A program made the position numbers and the translations under genes. This document shows, piece by piece, positions 18,377 to 27,111 of a stretch of DNA of 64,000 bases. Every line of letters begins with the position of its first letter. The first letter of the stretch is position 1. The notes beneath the pieces were generated by a model. That model saw nothing but the letters and a program-made list of their open reading frames with translations. It made no database searches and was not told the DNA's origin. The DNA comes from Rhodospirillum sp. (lineage in GTDB: Bacteria; Pseudomonadota; Alphaproteobacteria; Rhodospirillales; Rhodospirillaceae), in assembly GCA_021741145.1 (NCBI GenBank), contig JAIOYK010000001.1:145707-209706 (forward strand), in the 5' to 3' direction.

Positions 18377-19294
18377 TCACGTCGGATATTGCCGTTTCAT
18401 CCGGTCCGCCCGGAACCGCCCCGGCGCCATACCCTTGCGCCGTTTGAAGGCACGGGAGAAATAGGCCGGGTCCTGATACCCCAACTCATAGGCGATCTGG
18501 GCGGCGCTGGCGGAGGTGTAGATCAGCAGCCGCTCGGCCTCCAGCATCACCCGGTCCTGGATCACCTCCCCCGCGCCCTTGCCCGCGAAGCCCTGGCACA
18601 GGCGGTTAAGCACCCCCTGGCTCACCGCCAAATCCTCGGCATAGGCCCCAACGGGCCAATGGTCCCGGTAATGGTCTTCCACCAATTGGCGGAAGCGGAC
18701 GAAGCGGGCGCGCCGATCCCCCGAATCCGCGGCCCGGACCGTCTGGTCCTCCACCCGGCGGCGGATGGTCATCAGAACCATGCGCATCAACCATTCGAAC
18801 ATGCTTTCCCGCCCCAGCCGGGGCCAGTGGAACTCCACGTTCATCTGTTCGAGCGTTCGGTTAAGCAAGGCCGCGTCGCCGGGCGCGCCCTCCAGCGACA
18901 GGATCAGGGGGGCGTGGAACAGGGGTTCCAACAGCTTGCGGGACCGGCGGTAGCGGGCGTCGATGAGCTGCAGCTCCGAGACGGTCAGCACCCAGCCCTC
19001 GGTGTCGGGCTCGAAGGTAAAACCGTGGACCACGCCACCGGGAATACAGATCACCCCCGGGCCTTCCATGCGGTGGGTGGCGCCGTCCAGCCAGACCTCC
19101 GCCCCGCCGCCGTCGATATACACCACCTGGAACATGCGCCGGTGGCTATGGGGCGTGATCCGCCATTGGTAGAGGCGCGAGCGGGAGCGGATATCCTCGA
19201 TATGGACAAACTCCGGATCGTCCCCCACCCCTGCCTCGCCATAGAGGTCGTAGGACTCGATCAAGGGGACGGGTGCCGGGGAATTTGGGTGCAT
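18377..19294 (-). CDS. AraC-family regulator with cupin sensor domain
   Basis: A 305-residue regulator. An N-terminal cupin domain (about 25-110; SHRRMFQVVYIDGGGAEVWLDG, PGVICIPGGVVHGF) is followed by a two-HTH AraC DNA-binding domain at the C-terminus (from about 205; GAYAEDLAVSQGVLNRLCQ and IAYELGYQDPAYFSRAFKRRKGMAPGRFR). The general layout recalls PobR-type regulators of aromatic-acid hydroxylases. It is transcribed away from the P450 gene and shares a 138-bp promoter region with it, so it probably controls that system in response to an aromatic ligand. Confidence 0.9.
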   Translation of the reverse strand: MHPNSPAPVPLIESYDLYGEAGVGDDPEFVHIEDIRSRSRLYQWRITPHSHRRMFQVVYIDGGGAEVWLDGATHRMEGPGVICIPGGVVHGFTFEPDTEGWVLTVSELQLIDARYRRSRKLLEPLFHAPLILSLEGAPGDAALLNRTLEQMNVEFHWPRLGRESMFEWLMRMVLMTIRRRVEDQTVRAADSGDRRARFVRFRQLVEDHYRDHWPVGAYAEDLAVSQGVLNRLCQGFAGKGAGEVIQDRVMLEAERLLIYTSASAAQIAYELGYQDPAYFSRAFKRRKGMAPGRFRADRMKRQYPT

Positions 19295-19432
19295 AGCGGC
19301 ATCCTTTCAAAGGGCGACAATGAAGAAAAAGTACAAGACTTTGCTTCTTCCGTCCATTCCGACCCGAGTTCGCTCGGGGGTACTGTTCTTCCCATAAGAA
19401 GCCAACACAAAGCCGATAGGCAGGGAGACATC
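19295..19432. promoter_or_regulatory. Divergent promoter region between the AraC gene and the P450 operon
   Basis: Two inverted repeats are visible: an imperfect one from GAAGAAAAAGT to ACTTTGCTTCTTC (19322-19350), a candidate regulator site, and a perfect stem CCCGAG-TTCG-CTCGGG (19363-19378) with a stable TTCG loop, in the P450 leader. No clear -35/-10 pair could be assigned. Confidence 0.4.
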
Positions 19433-20602
19433 ATGTCCGAGTTCCGTTTCGACCCCTTTTCCCCCGAGAACGACGCCGATCCCTTTCCCGCTTACAAGAT
19501 CCTGCGGGATGAGCACCCCGCCTTCTGGTGCGACGAGGCGGGCATGTGGGTCTATTCCCGCTACGACGACATCATGACCGCGCTGAACGATTGGGAGACC
19601 TATTCCTCGGCCAAGGGCAATCTGGTCAGCGAATTGCCGGGCCGGGCGGGAGCCACCCTGGGCACCACCGATCCGCCGCGCCATGACCGCCTGCGCGCCC
19701 TGATCCAGAAGGCCGTCACCAAAAAGGCCCTGACCCACCTGGAAGAGCCGATCCGCGCGATCTGCAAGACCCACCTCGCGGCGCTGAAGGGCCGGACGCG
19801 CTTCGACTTCGTGGCCGAATACTCCTCCAACGTGACCGTGGATCTGCTGTTCAGCCTGTTCGCCCTGCCCAAGGAGGATCATGCGGAGGTCCGCGTGAAC
19901 GCCGTCCTGATGGCCCAGACCGACGCCAAGACCCGCCAGAAGGGGCCCGAACACCTGGCCGCCTATCAATGGATCATGGCCTATGCGGACAAACTGGTTG
20001 CCGAGCGCAGGAAGGCCCCCGGTGATGACCTGCTGTCCGACTTCATCACCGCGGAAATCGATGGTGAAAAGCTCCTGGACCAGGAAATCCGCAATACCAT
20101 CGGCACCCTGTTGATGGCGGGCATCGAGAGTCTGTCGGGCTTCATGAGTGTCATGGCCCTGAACCTGGCCGATTACCCCGAGGCCCGGCGGGCGCTGGCG
20201 GCGGATCCCAAGTTGATCCCCGACGCCATCGAGGAAAGCCTGCGCTTCAACACCTCCGCCCAGCGCTTCCGCCGCTGCCTGACCAAGGACGTGGTCGCCC
20301 ACGGTGTGACCATGAAAGCCGGGGACTTCATCATGCTGGCCTATGGGGCGGGCAACCGGGACGAGCGGCGGTATCCCGATCCGGATCGCTTCGATATCAC
20401 CCGCAAGCCCAAGGGGCACCTGGGCTTTGGCGGCGGTGTTCACGCCTGCCTGGGCACCCAGATCGCCCGCTTGACCTGCGCGATCGCCTTCGAGGAGTTC
20501 CTGGCCGCCTTCCCCGAATTCACCAGGGTCGAGGAGTCCCTGCCCTGGGTGCCGTCGTCCAACTTTCGTAGCCCCTCGAAATTGGACCTCGCCGTCGCCT
20601 GA
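19433..20602 (+). CDS. Cytochrome P450 monooxygenase
   Basis: Soluble bacterial P450 of 389 residues. The heme-binding loop LGFGGGVHACLG places the axial cysteine at C339, and the ExxR motif is in AIEESLRFN. In the I helix the usual acid-alcohol pair is Glu-Ser (LLMAGIESLSG) and not Asp/Glu-Thr, an uncommon variant. GGGAG precedes the ATG. With the ferredoxin and reductase genes downstream it forms a class I three-component system. Given the neighbouring ring-cleavage genes, hydroxylation or O-demethylation of a benzoate-type substrate is plausible but unproven. Confidence 0.93.
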   Translation: MSEFRFDPFSPENDADPFPAYKILRDEHPAFWCDEAGMWVYSRYDDIMTALNDWETYSSAKGNLVSELPGRAGATLGTTDPPRHDRLRALIQKAVTKKALTHLEEPIRAICKTHLAALKGRTRFDFVAEYSSNVTVDLLFSLFALPKEDHAEVRVNAVLMAQTDAKTRQKGPEHLAAYQWIMAYADKLVAERRKAPGDDLLSDFITAEIDGEKLLDQEIRNTIGTLLMAGIESLSGFMSVMALNLADYPEARRALAADPKLIPDAIEESLRFNTSAQRFRRCLTKDVVAHGVTMKAGDFIMLAYGAGNRDERRYPDPDRFDITRKPKGHLGFGGGVHACLGTQIARLTCAIAFEEFLAAFPEFTRVEESLPWVPSSNFRSPSKLDLAVA

Positions 20603-20634
20603 CGAACTGGAGAAACAGGGATATAGTCAAAACA

Positions 20635-20658
20635 CCCCCGGCCGGAAGCGACCGGGGG
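20635..20658 (+). terminator. Hairpin between the P450 and ferredoxin genes
   Basis: CCCCCGG pairs with CCGGGGG around a 10-nt loop and is followed only by TTCATC. It lies inside the operon and is more likely a partial terminator or mRNA-stability element setting the P450 to ferredoxin ratio than a full terminator. Confidence 0.5.
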
Positions 20659-20695
20659 TTCATCCCCTTAACAAAGACCAAACTGGAGGACTCCC

Positions 20696-21019
20696 ATGCC
20701 CAAGGTGACTTACATCGAATTCGACGGCGCCGAACACGTCGTGGACCTGCCCGAGGGTTGGACCCTGATGCAGGGCGCCACCCTGAACGGCGTCGACGGC
20801 ATCGAGGGCGAGTGCGGCGGCTCCTGCGGTTGCGCCACCTGCCACGTCTATGTGGACGAGGCCTTCCTCGACAAGCTGGACCCGCCCTCGGAAACCGAGG
20901 AAGAAATGCTGGACTGTACCGTCTCCCCCCGCGAATCCAACAGCCGACTGGGCTGCCAGATCAAGGCCACCGCCGCCCTGGACGGCCTGATCCTGCGTCT
21001 GCCCGAGGCCCAGAGCTGA
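20696..21019 (+). CDS. [2Fe-2S] ferredoxin, putidaredoxin type
   Basis: Electron carrier of 107 residues for the P450. Cluster cysteines follow the adrenodoxin/putidaredoxin pattern C40-x5-C46-x2-C49 ([13 protein letters not shown]) with C87 (RLGCQI) as the fourth ligand. ACTGGAGG precedes the ATG. It overlaps the reductase gene by one base, so the two are made together. Confidence 0.95.
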   Translation: MPKVTYIEFDGAEHVVDLPEGWTLMQGATLNGVDGIEGECGGSCGCATCHVYVDEAFLDKLDPPSETEEEMLDCTVSPRESNSRLGCQIKATAALDGLILRLPEAQS

Positions 21020-22254
21020 TGTCCGCCCCCACCGAGGATCCCGGCGTCGTCATCGTCGGCGCAGGGCAGGCGGGCTATCAGGTGGCCGAGGCCCTGCGCC
21101 AGGACGGCTATGAGGGCGCAATCACCCTGATCGGCGACGAGCCGGAAGTGCCCTACCAGCGTCCCCCGCTGTCCAAGGCCTACCTGCTTGGGGAGACGGA
21201 CCGCCTCCGCCTGAAATTCCGGACGGAGGAGTATTACGCCGAGCACGCCATCGTCACCCATTTGCATGTCTCCGCGGTTTCCATCGACCGGACGGCGCGG
21301 ACGGTGACCCTGTCGGACGGCACCGTAAAACCCTATGGCGCGTTGGTCCTGGCCACCGGCGCCCGGGCCCGCCCCCTGCCCGTCCCCGGTGCTGATTTGG
21401 CGGGCGTCCACATGCTCCGCACCCTGAAGGACATTGATCGGATCCAGGCCGACATGGCCACCACCGAGGACACCGTCGTCATCGGCGCCGGCTTCATCGG
21501 CCTGGAATTCGCCGCCGTGGCCCGCAAGCTGGGCAAGGCCGTCACCGTGGTCGAGGCCGCCCCCCGGGTCATGGGCCGCGTCGTCTCCCCCACCCTCTCG
21601 GCCTATTTCACCCAGGTTCATGAGGGCCATGGAGCGACGATCCTGTGCGGTGCTCAGGTCTCGGCCCTGACCGGGGAGGGGAGCCATGTGACCGGCGTGA
21701 CCCTGGCCGATGGCCAAACCATCCCCGCCGGGCTGGTGGTCGTGGGCATCGGCGTCATCCCCAACGAGGACCTGGCCAAGGCCGCCGGATTGGCCTGCGA
21801 CAATGGCATCGTGGTGGACATCCAGGGGCGGACGGAGGATCCCTTCATCTACGCCGCCGGGGACGTTGCCCTGCACGAGCACCCCTTCGCGGGCAAGAAG
21901 CTGCGGTTGGAGTCCGTTCAGAACGCCGCCGACCAGGGTCGCAGCGTGGCCGCGGCCATCGCTGGCATCGACCGCCCCCACGACGCCGTGCCCTGGTTCT
22001 GGAGCGACCAATACGACATCAAACTCCAGATGACCGGCTTGCGGGAAGAGGGGGACCAGGAGGTCCTGCGCGGCGAGATGGACAGCGGCAAATTCTCGCT
22101 GTTCCACTTCCGCGACGGGGTGTTGCGGGCCGTGGATTCCGTGAACAAGCCCGCCGATCATATCCAGGCCCGGAAACTCCTGGCCAGCGGGATCTCCCCC
22201 ACGCCCGAACAGGCTGGGGATGTGGGGTTCAAGCTGAAGGATCTGTTGGGGTAG
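21019..22254 (+). CDS. Ferredoxin reductase, FAD-dependent
   Basis: A 411-residue NAD(P)H:ferredoxin reductase of the putidaredoxin reductase / rhodocoxin reductase family. It has an FAD-binding GxGxxG near the N-terminus (VVIVGAGQAGYQVAEAL), an NAD-binding motif in the middle (VVIGAGFIGLEFA) and the FAD motif IYAAGDVALHEHP. The C-terminal domain (WFWSDQYDIKLQMTG) is typical. The start codon shares bases with the ferredoxin stop (TGATG). It completes the P450 electron chain. Confidence 0.95.
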   Translation: MSAPTEDPGVVIVGAGQAGYQVAEALRQDGYEGAITLIGDEPEVPYQRPPLSKAYLLGETDRLRLKFRTEEYYAEHAIVTHLHVSAVSIDRTARTVTLSDGTVKPYGALVLATGARARPLPVPGADLAGVHMLRTLKDIDRIQADMATTEDTVVIGAGFIGLEFAAVARKLGKAVTVVEAAPRVMGRVVSPTLSAYFTQVHEGHGATILCGAQVSALTGEGSHVTGVTLADGQTIPAGLVVVGIGVIPNEDLAKAAGLACDNGIVVDIQGRTEDPFIYAAGDVALHEHPFAGKKLRLESVQNAADQGRSVAAAIAGIDRPHDAVPWFWSDQYDIKLQMTGLREEGDQEVLRGEMDSGKFSLFHFRDGVLRAVDSVNKPADHIQARKLLASGISPTPEQAGDVGFKLKDLLG

Positions 22255-22267
22255 GCGTCGCGCCGTT

Positions 22268-22374
22268 TCGGGGGCCGCCGCCCCCGATCCCCCGCAGTAT
22301 AGAACCAACCACAGACCAATTGGTTTGCATACCTCAATTCCAAACGGTGATTCAGCCCCTCAATTCAGGGGCTG
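22268..22374. terminator. Two hairpins between convergent reductase and radC genes
   Basis: Perfect stems TCGGGGGC-N4-GCCCCCGA (22268-22287) and CAGCCCCT-N6-AGGGGCTG (22353-22374) lie in the 148-bp convergent gap. Neither has a long T-run, but their positions suit bidirectional termination. Confidence 0.45.
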
Positions 22375-22402
22375 GGAGGCGGCGCCCCCATGGTCCGTCC
22401 GG

Positions 22403-23140
22403 TCAGAACAACCCCTGCGCCCGAAACGACAGATGTCCGCCCTTGGCCACGATCAGGTGGTCGTGCAACCCCACGCCGACCGCCCGCAAGGCATCACGCA
22501 CGCTCAGCGTCATATCCTGGTCCGCGACCGAGGGGGTCGGGTCGCCCGAGGGGTGGTTGTGCACCATGATCACCGCGCAAGCGTGCAACTCCAGCGCCCG
22601 GCGGGCCACTTCGCGGGGATAGACCGGCGTATGGTTCACCGTGCCCTTCTGCTGGAGTTCGTCGGCGATCAGGCGGTTGCGGTTGTCCAGGAACAGCAGG
22701 CGGAATTGCTCCGTCTGGCGGTGGTCCATGGCCGCATGGCAGTAGTCCAGCAACCGGTCCCAGGAGCCGAGCACCGGCTGGTTCATCACTTGGCTTTTCA
22801 GTAGGCGCGTGGCCGAGGCTTCCGCCGTCTTCAGGGCCGCCACGGCGGCCTCTCCCACGCCCTCGACCCGGGTCAGGGCCTCGGGCGGCGCGGTGATCAC
22901 CCCGGCATAGGTCTTGAATTCCGCCAAGAGCGCCTTGGCCAGGGGCTTCACGTCGCCCCGGGGGTGGGCCTGGAACAGCAGGAGTTCCAGCAATTCATAG
23001 TCGGGAAGGCCGTCCGGATTGGCGAGGAAACGCTCCCTCAGCCGGGTCCGATGGCCGGAATAATGGGCCTTGGCGCCCGCCCCGTCCTTCTTCCGGGTCT
23101 CTGGCGCCTTGCCCTCGTCGGGCGGCTGGTGGCCTGTCAC
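22403..23140 (-). CDS. radC: RadC/JAB-domain protein
   Basis: A 245-residue protein of the RadC (DUF2466) family. An N-terminal helix-hairpin-helix part (YELLELLLF, RVEGVGEAAVAALK) precedes a C-terminal JAB/MPN metalloprotease-like domain with HNHPSGDPTPSVADQD, which carries the HxH and Asp metal ligands. The start is the GTG at 23138-23140, which overlaps the map stop as GTGA. The old link to DNA repair is doubtful and the function remains unclear. sfsA-map-radC is a common alphaproteobacterial order. Confidence 0.93.
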   Translation of the reverse strand: MTGHQPPDEGKAPETRKKDGAGAKAHYSGHRTRLRERFLANPDGLPDYELLELLLFQAHPRGDVKPLAKALLAEFKTYAGVITAPPEALTRVEGVGEAAVAALKTAEASATRLLKSQVMNQPVLGSWDRLLDYCHAAMDHRQTEQFRLLFLDNRNRLIADELQQKGTVNHTPVYPREVARRALELHACAVIMVHNHPSGDPTPSVADQDMTLSVRDALRAVGVGLHDHLIVAKGGHLSFRAQGLF

Positions 23141-23964
23141 GCGCCCTCGTAGGGCGGGCAGTGCCAACCCTTGGGCGACAGGGTGAAAATCTCGCACCCG
23201 TCCTTGGTCACGCCGATGGTGTGCTCGAACTGGGCGGACAGGGACTTGTCCTTGGTCACCGCGGTCCAGTTGTCGGCCAGGATCTTGGTGTCATGGCGCC
23301 CGGCGTTGATCATCGGCTCGATGGTGAAGATCATGCCTTCCCTCAGGGCCAAGCCTTGGCCCGGACGGCCGAAGTGCATGACGTTGGGCGGCGTATGGAA
23401 GACCGTGCCGATGCCATGGCCGCAGAAATCCCGCACCACGGAGAACTTCAGACCCTCGGCGTAGGTCTGGATGACATGGCCGATATCGCCCAGGGTGGCG
23501 CCGGGACGCACGACCTTGATGCCGCGCATCAGGCATTCATAGGTGGTTTCCACCAGACGGCGGGCCTTCACCTTGGGCTCGCCCGCGAAATACATGCGGC
23601 TGCTGTCGCCGTGCCAACCGTCCAGGATCGGCGTGACATCGATGTTCACGATGTCCCCGTCCTTCAGGATCTTGTCCGGGCTGGGAATGCCGTGACAGAC
23701 CACATGGTTGACCGAGGTACAGATGGACTTGGGGAAACCCCGGTAGTTCAGGGGCGCCGAGACCGCCCCATGGTCGGCGACAAATTCGGCGCAGAGCCGG
23801 TCCAGTTCCTCCGTGCTCACGCCCGGCACCACATGGGGGGTGATCATATCCAGGGTTTCCGCGGCCAGGCGACCGGCGCGGCGCATGCCCGCGAAACCTT
23901 CCTCTCCGTGGAGGGTGATCTGGTGGGTGCGCTGGGCGGCTTGAGTCATCGAAGGGGAGTCCAT
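23137..23964 (-). CDS. map: Methionine aminopeptidase type I
   Basis: Essential metalloprotease removing the initiator methionine; 275 residues. The five metal ligands can be placed in NIDVTPILDGWHGDSSRM (two aspartates), CGHGIGTVFH (histidine), FTIEPMI (glutamate) and QFEHTIGV (glutamate); HGIPS carries the substrate histidine. A second ATG five codons in is an alternative start. It is coupled to radC by a 4-bp overlap and follows sfsA after 160 bp that contain nothing recognisable. Confidence 0.96.
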   Translation of the reverse strand: MDSPSMTQAAQRTHQITLHGEEGFAGMRRAGRLAAETLDMITPHVVPGVSTEELDRLCAEFVADHGAVSAPLNYRGFPKSICTSVNHVVCHGIPSPDKILKDGDIVNIDVTPILDGWHGDSSRMYFAGEPKVKARRLVETTYECLMRGIKVVRPGATLGDIGHVIQTYAEGLKFSVVRDFCGHGIGTVFHTPPNVMHFGRPGQGLALREGMIFTIEPMINAGRHDTKILADNWTAVTKDKSLSAQFEHTIGVTKDGCEIFTLSPKGWHCPPYEGA

Positions 23965-24124
23965 TTGCTACGCGAAAGGAAGATCGGCGTCGACCATTCA
24001 TCGGATATGGGGAACGGCACCGCGGATGACGAGGGGGAAACGATCATTTCCACCTCCAAAGGTTTTAGGGAGGGGACGGTCGGGAAACAAGCCCCCGCCG
24101 CACCCGATCCCCTCTTTTTGCGGC

Positions 24125-24844
24125 TCACAGCGCCAGGGGCAGGGTCCGGTCCACCCAAACCCCCTTTTCCGGGTTCACGGCGCAGCCCAGGCAAACCACC
24201 TCGACACCCTTTTCCAGGGCGGCGTTCAGACCATCGGCATAGACCGGATCGATATCCCGGGCCATGGTCACCGAACCGCCATCGGTGCGCTGGACCAGAT
24301 AGACCATCACCGCCCGGTGCCCCTCGGCCACCATGTCGGCGAGTTCGACCAGATGCTTAGCCCCCCGGCTGGTCACTCCATCGGGGAACTCCACCGGCGC
24401 GGTCCATTCCGGATCGCGCTTCATGGTGACGTTCTTCACCTCGACATAGCAGAGGGGCTTGTCGCCGTCGGGATCCTCCAGCAGCACGTCGACGCGGGAG
24501 TTCTTGCCGTATTTGACCTCCCGCCGGACGCTGGAATAGCCGGTGAGTTCGGGCACCTTTCCCTCGGCGATGGCCTCGGCCACCACGGCGTTGGGGGTGC
24601 CGGTGTTGACCCCGACCATGGCCTCGCCGATCTGGATGACCTCCCAGGTGTAGGCGAGCTTGCGGTTGGGGTTGTCGCTTTTGGACACCCAAATCCGACA
24701 GCCCGGCGTATTGACCGAGAGCATGGAGCCGGAATTGGCGCAATGGGCCGTGGTCTCCGTCCCGTCGTCGAGAATCACGTCGGTGAGAAACCGCTTGTAC
24801 CGCTTGACCAAGGTTCCGCCGATCAGGGGCGTGGGGTAGAGCAT
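24125..24844 (-). CDS. sfsA: SfsA family protein (sugar fermentation stimulation)
   Basis: A 239-residue SfsA homologue, named for an effect on maltose metabolism in E. coli and carrying a nuclease-like fold of uncertain role. Typical segments are RYKRFLTDVILDDGTETTAHCANSGSM, YVEVKNVTM (PD-(D/E)xK-like Glu-x-Lys) and FPDGVTSRGAKHL. It is the first gene of the sfsA-map-radC group. Family membership is certain; biochemical function is not known. Confidence 0.94.
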   Translation of the reverse strand: MLYPTPLIGGTLVKRYKRFLTDVILDDGTETTAHCANSGSMLSVNTPGCRIWVSKSDNPNRKLAYTWEVIQIGEAMVGVNTGTPNAVVAEAIAEGKVPELTGYSSVRREVKYGKNSRVDVLLEDPDGDKPLCYVEVKNVTMKRDPEWTAPVEFPDGVTSRGAKHLVELADMVAEGHRAVMVYLVQRTDGGSVTMARDIDPVYADGLNAALEKGVEVVCLGCAVNPEKGVWVDRTLPLAL

Positions 24845-24893
24845 GGGGACTGTCCTGTCTTGCTGTCGGGTCCGTTGTTCCGCCTTTCGCCCA

Positions 24894-26066
24894 TCAATCC
24901 CGGACGCGGCGCAGGTATGTGTCGAACATGGGTACGGTGAAGGCCGTATCCCCGTGGGAGGGGCTGAACACCATGCCTTTCTTCATCAAGGAACTGCGGG
25001 TCGGGGCCACGCTTTCCACTTTTCTCTTCATTTGGGCCGCGACATCACCCGACCGGTGGGGACCGGGTCCCAGGTCAGCCATGGCGAAGAGGTAATCCTT
25101 TTCCGCCGTCGTGAGCCGATCAAAACGCACCCTGAAAAAACTCTCGTCCAGGTTATCCAAAGCCTTTTCCGTGGCGCGCTTGACGTCTTCCAATTCAATA
25201 CTATCGGTTTGACACACATCCCAACAGAAATGCCCCCAAGTTTGCAGAAAATAGGGATACCCCTCGGTCCGGGCAATGACCTCGCGAACCGCGGCCTCGG
25301 TGATATCCATGCCCTCGCACTGGATGGGTTCGGCCAGGGCCTCCCGGGCATCCACCTCTTCCAAGGCCCCGACCCGGGGGTAATCGAACAGTCGCTCGGC
25401 ATAGGACTTGGATCGTCCAGCCAATGCCAGGATTTGGGGCAAGCCGCCACCGACCAAAACGACGGGCAGTTGACGCTGTTGCATTCGATGCGCGGCCATG
25501 ATCAGGGCGCTCATTTCCGTTTCACTCAAGTACTGCATTTCGTCGATGATGAGCGCGACCGCCGTTTCCTTGGCCTTGGCCGCCTTGCCAACGGCCTCCA
25601 GAAGATCCGGCAGATCGACCTCCAGGTCTCCGCTATCGGCGCTGCCCCGATCCGGGTCGACGGACAGGGAGAACTCCACCTCGCCAACGCTCGCCCTAAC
25701 CGCCGTGGCGAAGGCCGCCAGCACCCGAAGCGCGGCGTTTCCCACCTCCCTGGCCTTCTCGATCTTGTCCAGCTTCAGAAGGACTTGCCTCAACTTAGGC
25801 AAGAGAAGCGCGGCCAAGGCCTTATTCTCATGGGCCTCGATCTGCACCGCGCAATAGTTCAGGGACTCCGCCTTGGAATAGACTTCGCCAAGCAGAACGG
25901 TCTTCCCCACCCCGCGCAAGCCAACGACGATGAAGGATTTCGCGGGCTTCCCCGCCTTTACCCGCCCCAGGGTGATTTCTGTCTTCTTGAGCACCTCCTC
26001 CCGCCCGGCGAGCTTTGGCGGAGGTGTCCCCGCACCGGGCGCGAAGGGGTTTAGAAGGGGATCCAT
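24894..26066 (-). CDS. AAA-type ATPase (AAA_16-like)
   Basis: A 390-residue P-loop ATPase with Walker A GLRGVGKT at residues 49-56 and Walker B VALIIDEMQYL near 170. A sensor-like AHRMQQRQLPVVLVGGGLPQ follows, and a C-terminal region (from about 290) probably folds as a winged helix. The composition is visibly less GC-rich than the neighbours, and it sits between housekeeping genes, so it may be an acquired gene. I start it at ATG 26064-26066; a TTG five codons upstream is possible. ATPases of this type occur alone and in mobile or defence settings. No partner gene is seen here. Confidence 0.8.
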   Translation of the reverse strand: MDPLLNPFAPGAGTPPPKLAGREEVLKKTEITLGRVKAGKPAKSFIVVGLRGVGKTVLLGEVYSKAESLNYCAVQIEAHENKALAALLLPKLRQVLLKLDKIEKAREVGNAALRVLAAFATAVRASVGEVEFSLSVDPDRGSADSGDLEVDLPDLLEAVGKAAKAKETAVALIIDEMQYLSETEMSALIMAAHRMQQRQLPVVLVGGGLPQILALAGRSKSYAERLFDYPRVGALEEVDAREALAEPIQCEGMDITEAAVREVIARTEGYPYFLQTWGHFCWDVCQTDSIELEDVKRATEKALDNLDESFFRVRFDRLTTAEKDYLFAMADLGPGPHRSGDVAAQMKRKVESVAPTRSSLMKKGMVFSPSHGDTAFTVPMFDTYLRRVRD

Positions 26067-26122
26067 GGGCTTCTTATCCAATCTTATGATTTTTTTGATA
26101 AGATCACATAAGACGCCTCAAA

Positions 26123-27034
26123 TCAACTCAACTCCGGCCCATCGCCCCCGAACACCTGAGTCAGGTTCACCTGACCGGAGCCCCGGGGCGCCGGTTGGGG
26201 TTGGCTGGCGTCCGGTGCCCAGGCGGTCATGGTCACGATGTTAAAGGTCGCGGGAACCCGTCCCTCGGCATCGCCGAACCGCTCCTGGTAAAGGGCGAGC
26301 GCCCGCGTCAGGGTTTCCCGCCGGGTGAGGCCCTTACGGCGCTCGAGCACGGCGTTGGTCTCGCCCATGCCCCGGAGATCCGCCAGAAGCTTCAGCGGGC
26401 TGGAATACATCACGGTGATGGGCTCGGAATCCACCGTCGGCAGGGCGAAGCCCGCCCGGGTCAGCAGGTTGCCCGCGTCGCGCACGTCCGCGAAGGGGCT
26501 CGTGCGCGGGGACAACCCGCCCTCCCGCTCGATTTCCGTCTCGGCGAGGCAGTCCCGCAGTTCATGCAGGGTCTGGGCGCCGAACATACAGGCGAGAAAC
26601 AGCCCATCGGGCATAAGCGCCCGGCGGATCTGGGTCAGGGCGCCGGGCAGGTCATTGACCCAATGGAGCGACAGATTGGAGAGCACCATGTCCAGGCTTC
26701 CCGGACGCAAGGGCAGCCATTCCTCGTCGGCGCAGAAGGTCGCGGTGGACATCCGCGCCTTCGCCCCCGAGGCCCGGGTTGCCATCGCCAGGGAGAGATC
26801 ACATTGCAGCAGGGTTTCCACGCCACCCCGGTTTCCAAGGACGCGAGCAACCTCGCCCCCGTGGCACCCCAGGTCGAGGGTCAGGGGAAAGCGCCGGGTG
26901 ATGTCATCCAGGCGGTCCACCAGACGCTCGGCGGATTCGGAGAAAAGAAAATCGAAGCCGTCCAGGCCGGGCGCGGCCCGGTCCCGGTGGCGGCGGACGA
27001 CCTGGCGGTCGAAGACGGTCATGCTATCGGTCAT
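26123..27034 (-). CDS. SAM-dependent methyltransferase-fold protein (BioC/NDUFAF5-like)
   Basis: A 303-residue class I methyltransferase-fold protein. The SAM motif is LTLDLGCHGGEVARVLG near residue 55, and DMVLSNLSLHWVNDLPGAL is the hallmark of the BioC/NDUFAF5 group. Alphaproteobacterial members of this type usually stand next to comF, as here (divergent, 77 bp apart), and are counterparts of the mitochondrial complex I assembly factor NDUFAF5. The reaction in bacteria is uncertain. The start may be four codons further in. Confidence 0.85.
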   Translation of the reverse strand: MTDSMTVFDRQVVRRHRDRAAPGLDGFDFLFSESAERLVDRLDDITRRFPLTLDLGCHGGEVARVLGNRGGVETLLQCDLSLAMATRASGAKARMSTATFCADEEWLPLRPGSLDMVLSNLSLHWVNDLPGALTQIRRALMPDGLFLACMFGAQTLHELRDCLAETEIEREGGLSPRTSPFADVRDAGNLLTRAGFALPTVDSEPITVMYSSPLKLLADLRGMGETNAVLERRKGLTRRETLTRALALYQERFGDAEGRVPATFNIVTMTAWAPDASQPQPAPRGSGQVNLTQVFGGDGPELS

Positions 27035-27111
27035 GGGCTTTGATATAAATCATCCGGACCCCGACCGATAATCCCTTTTCGCTGAAACCTTCCGGAGATA
27101 AGGTCCGGCCC

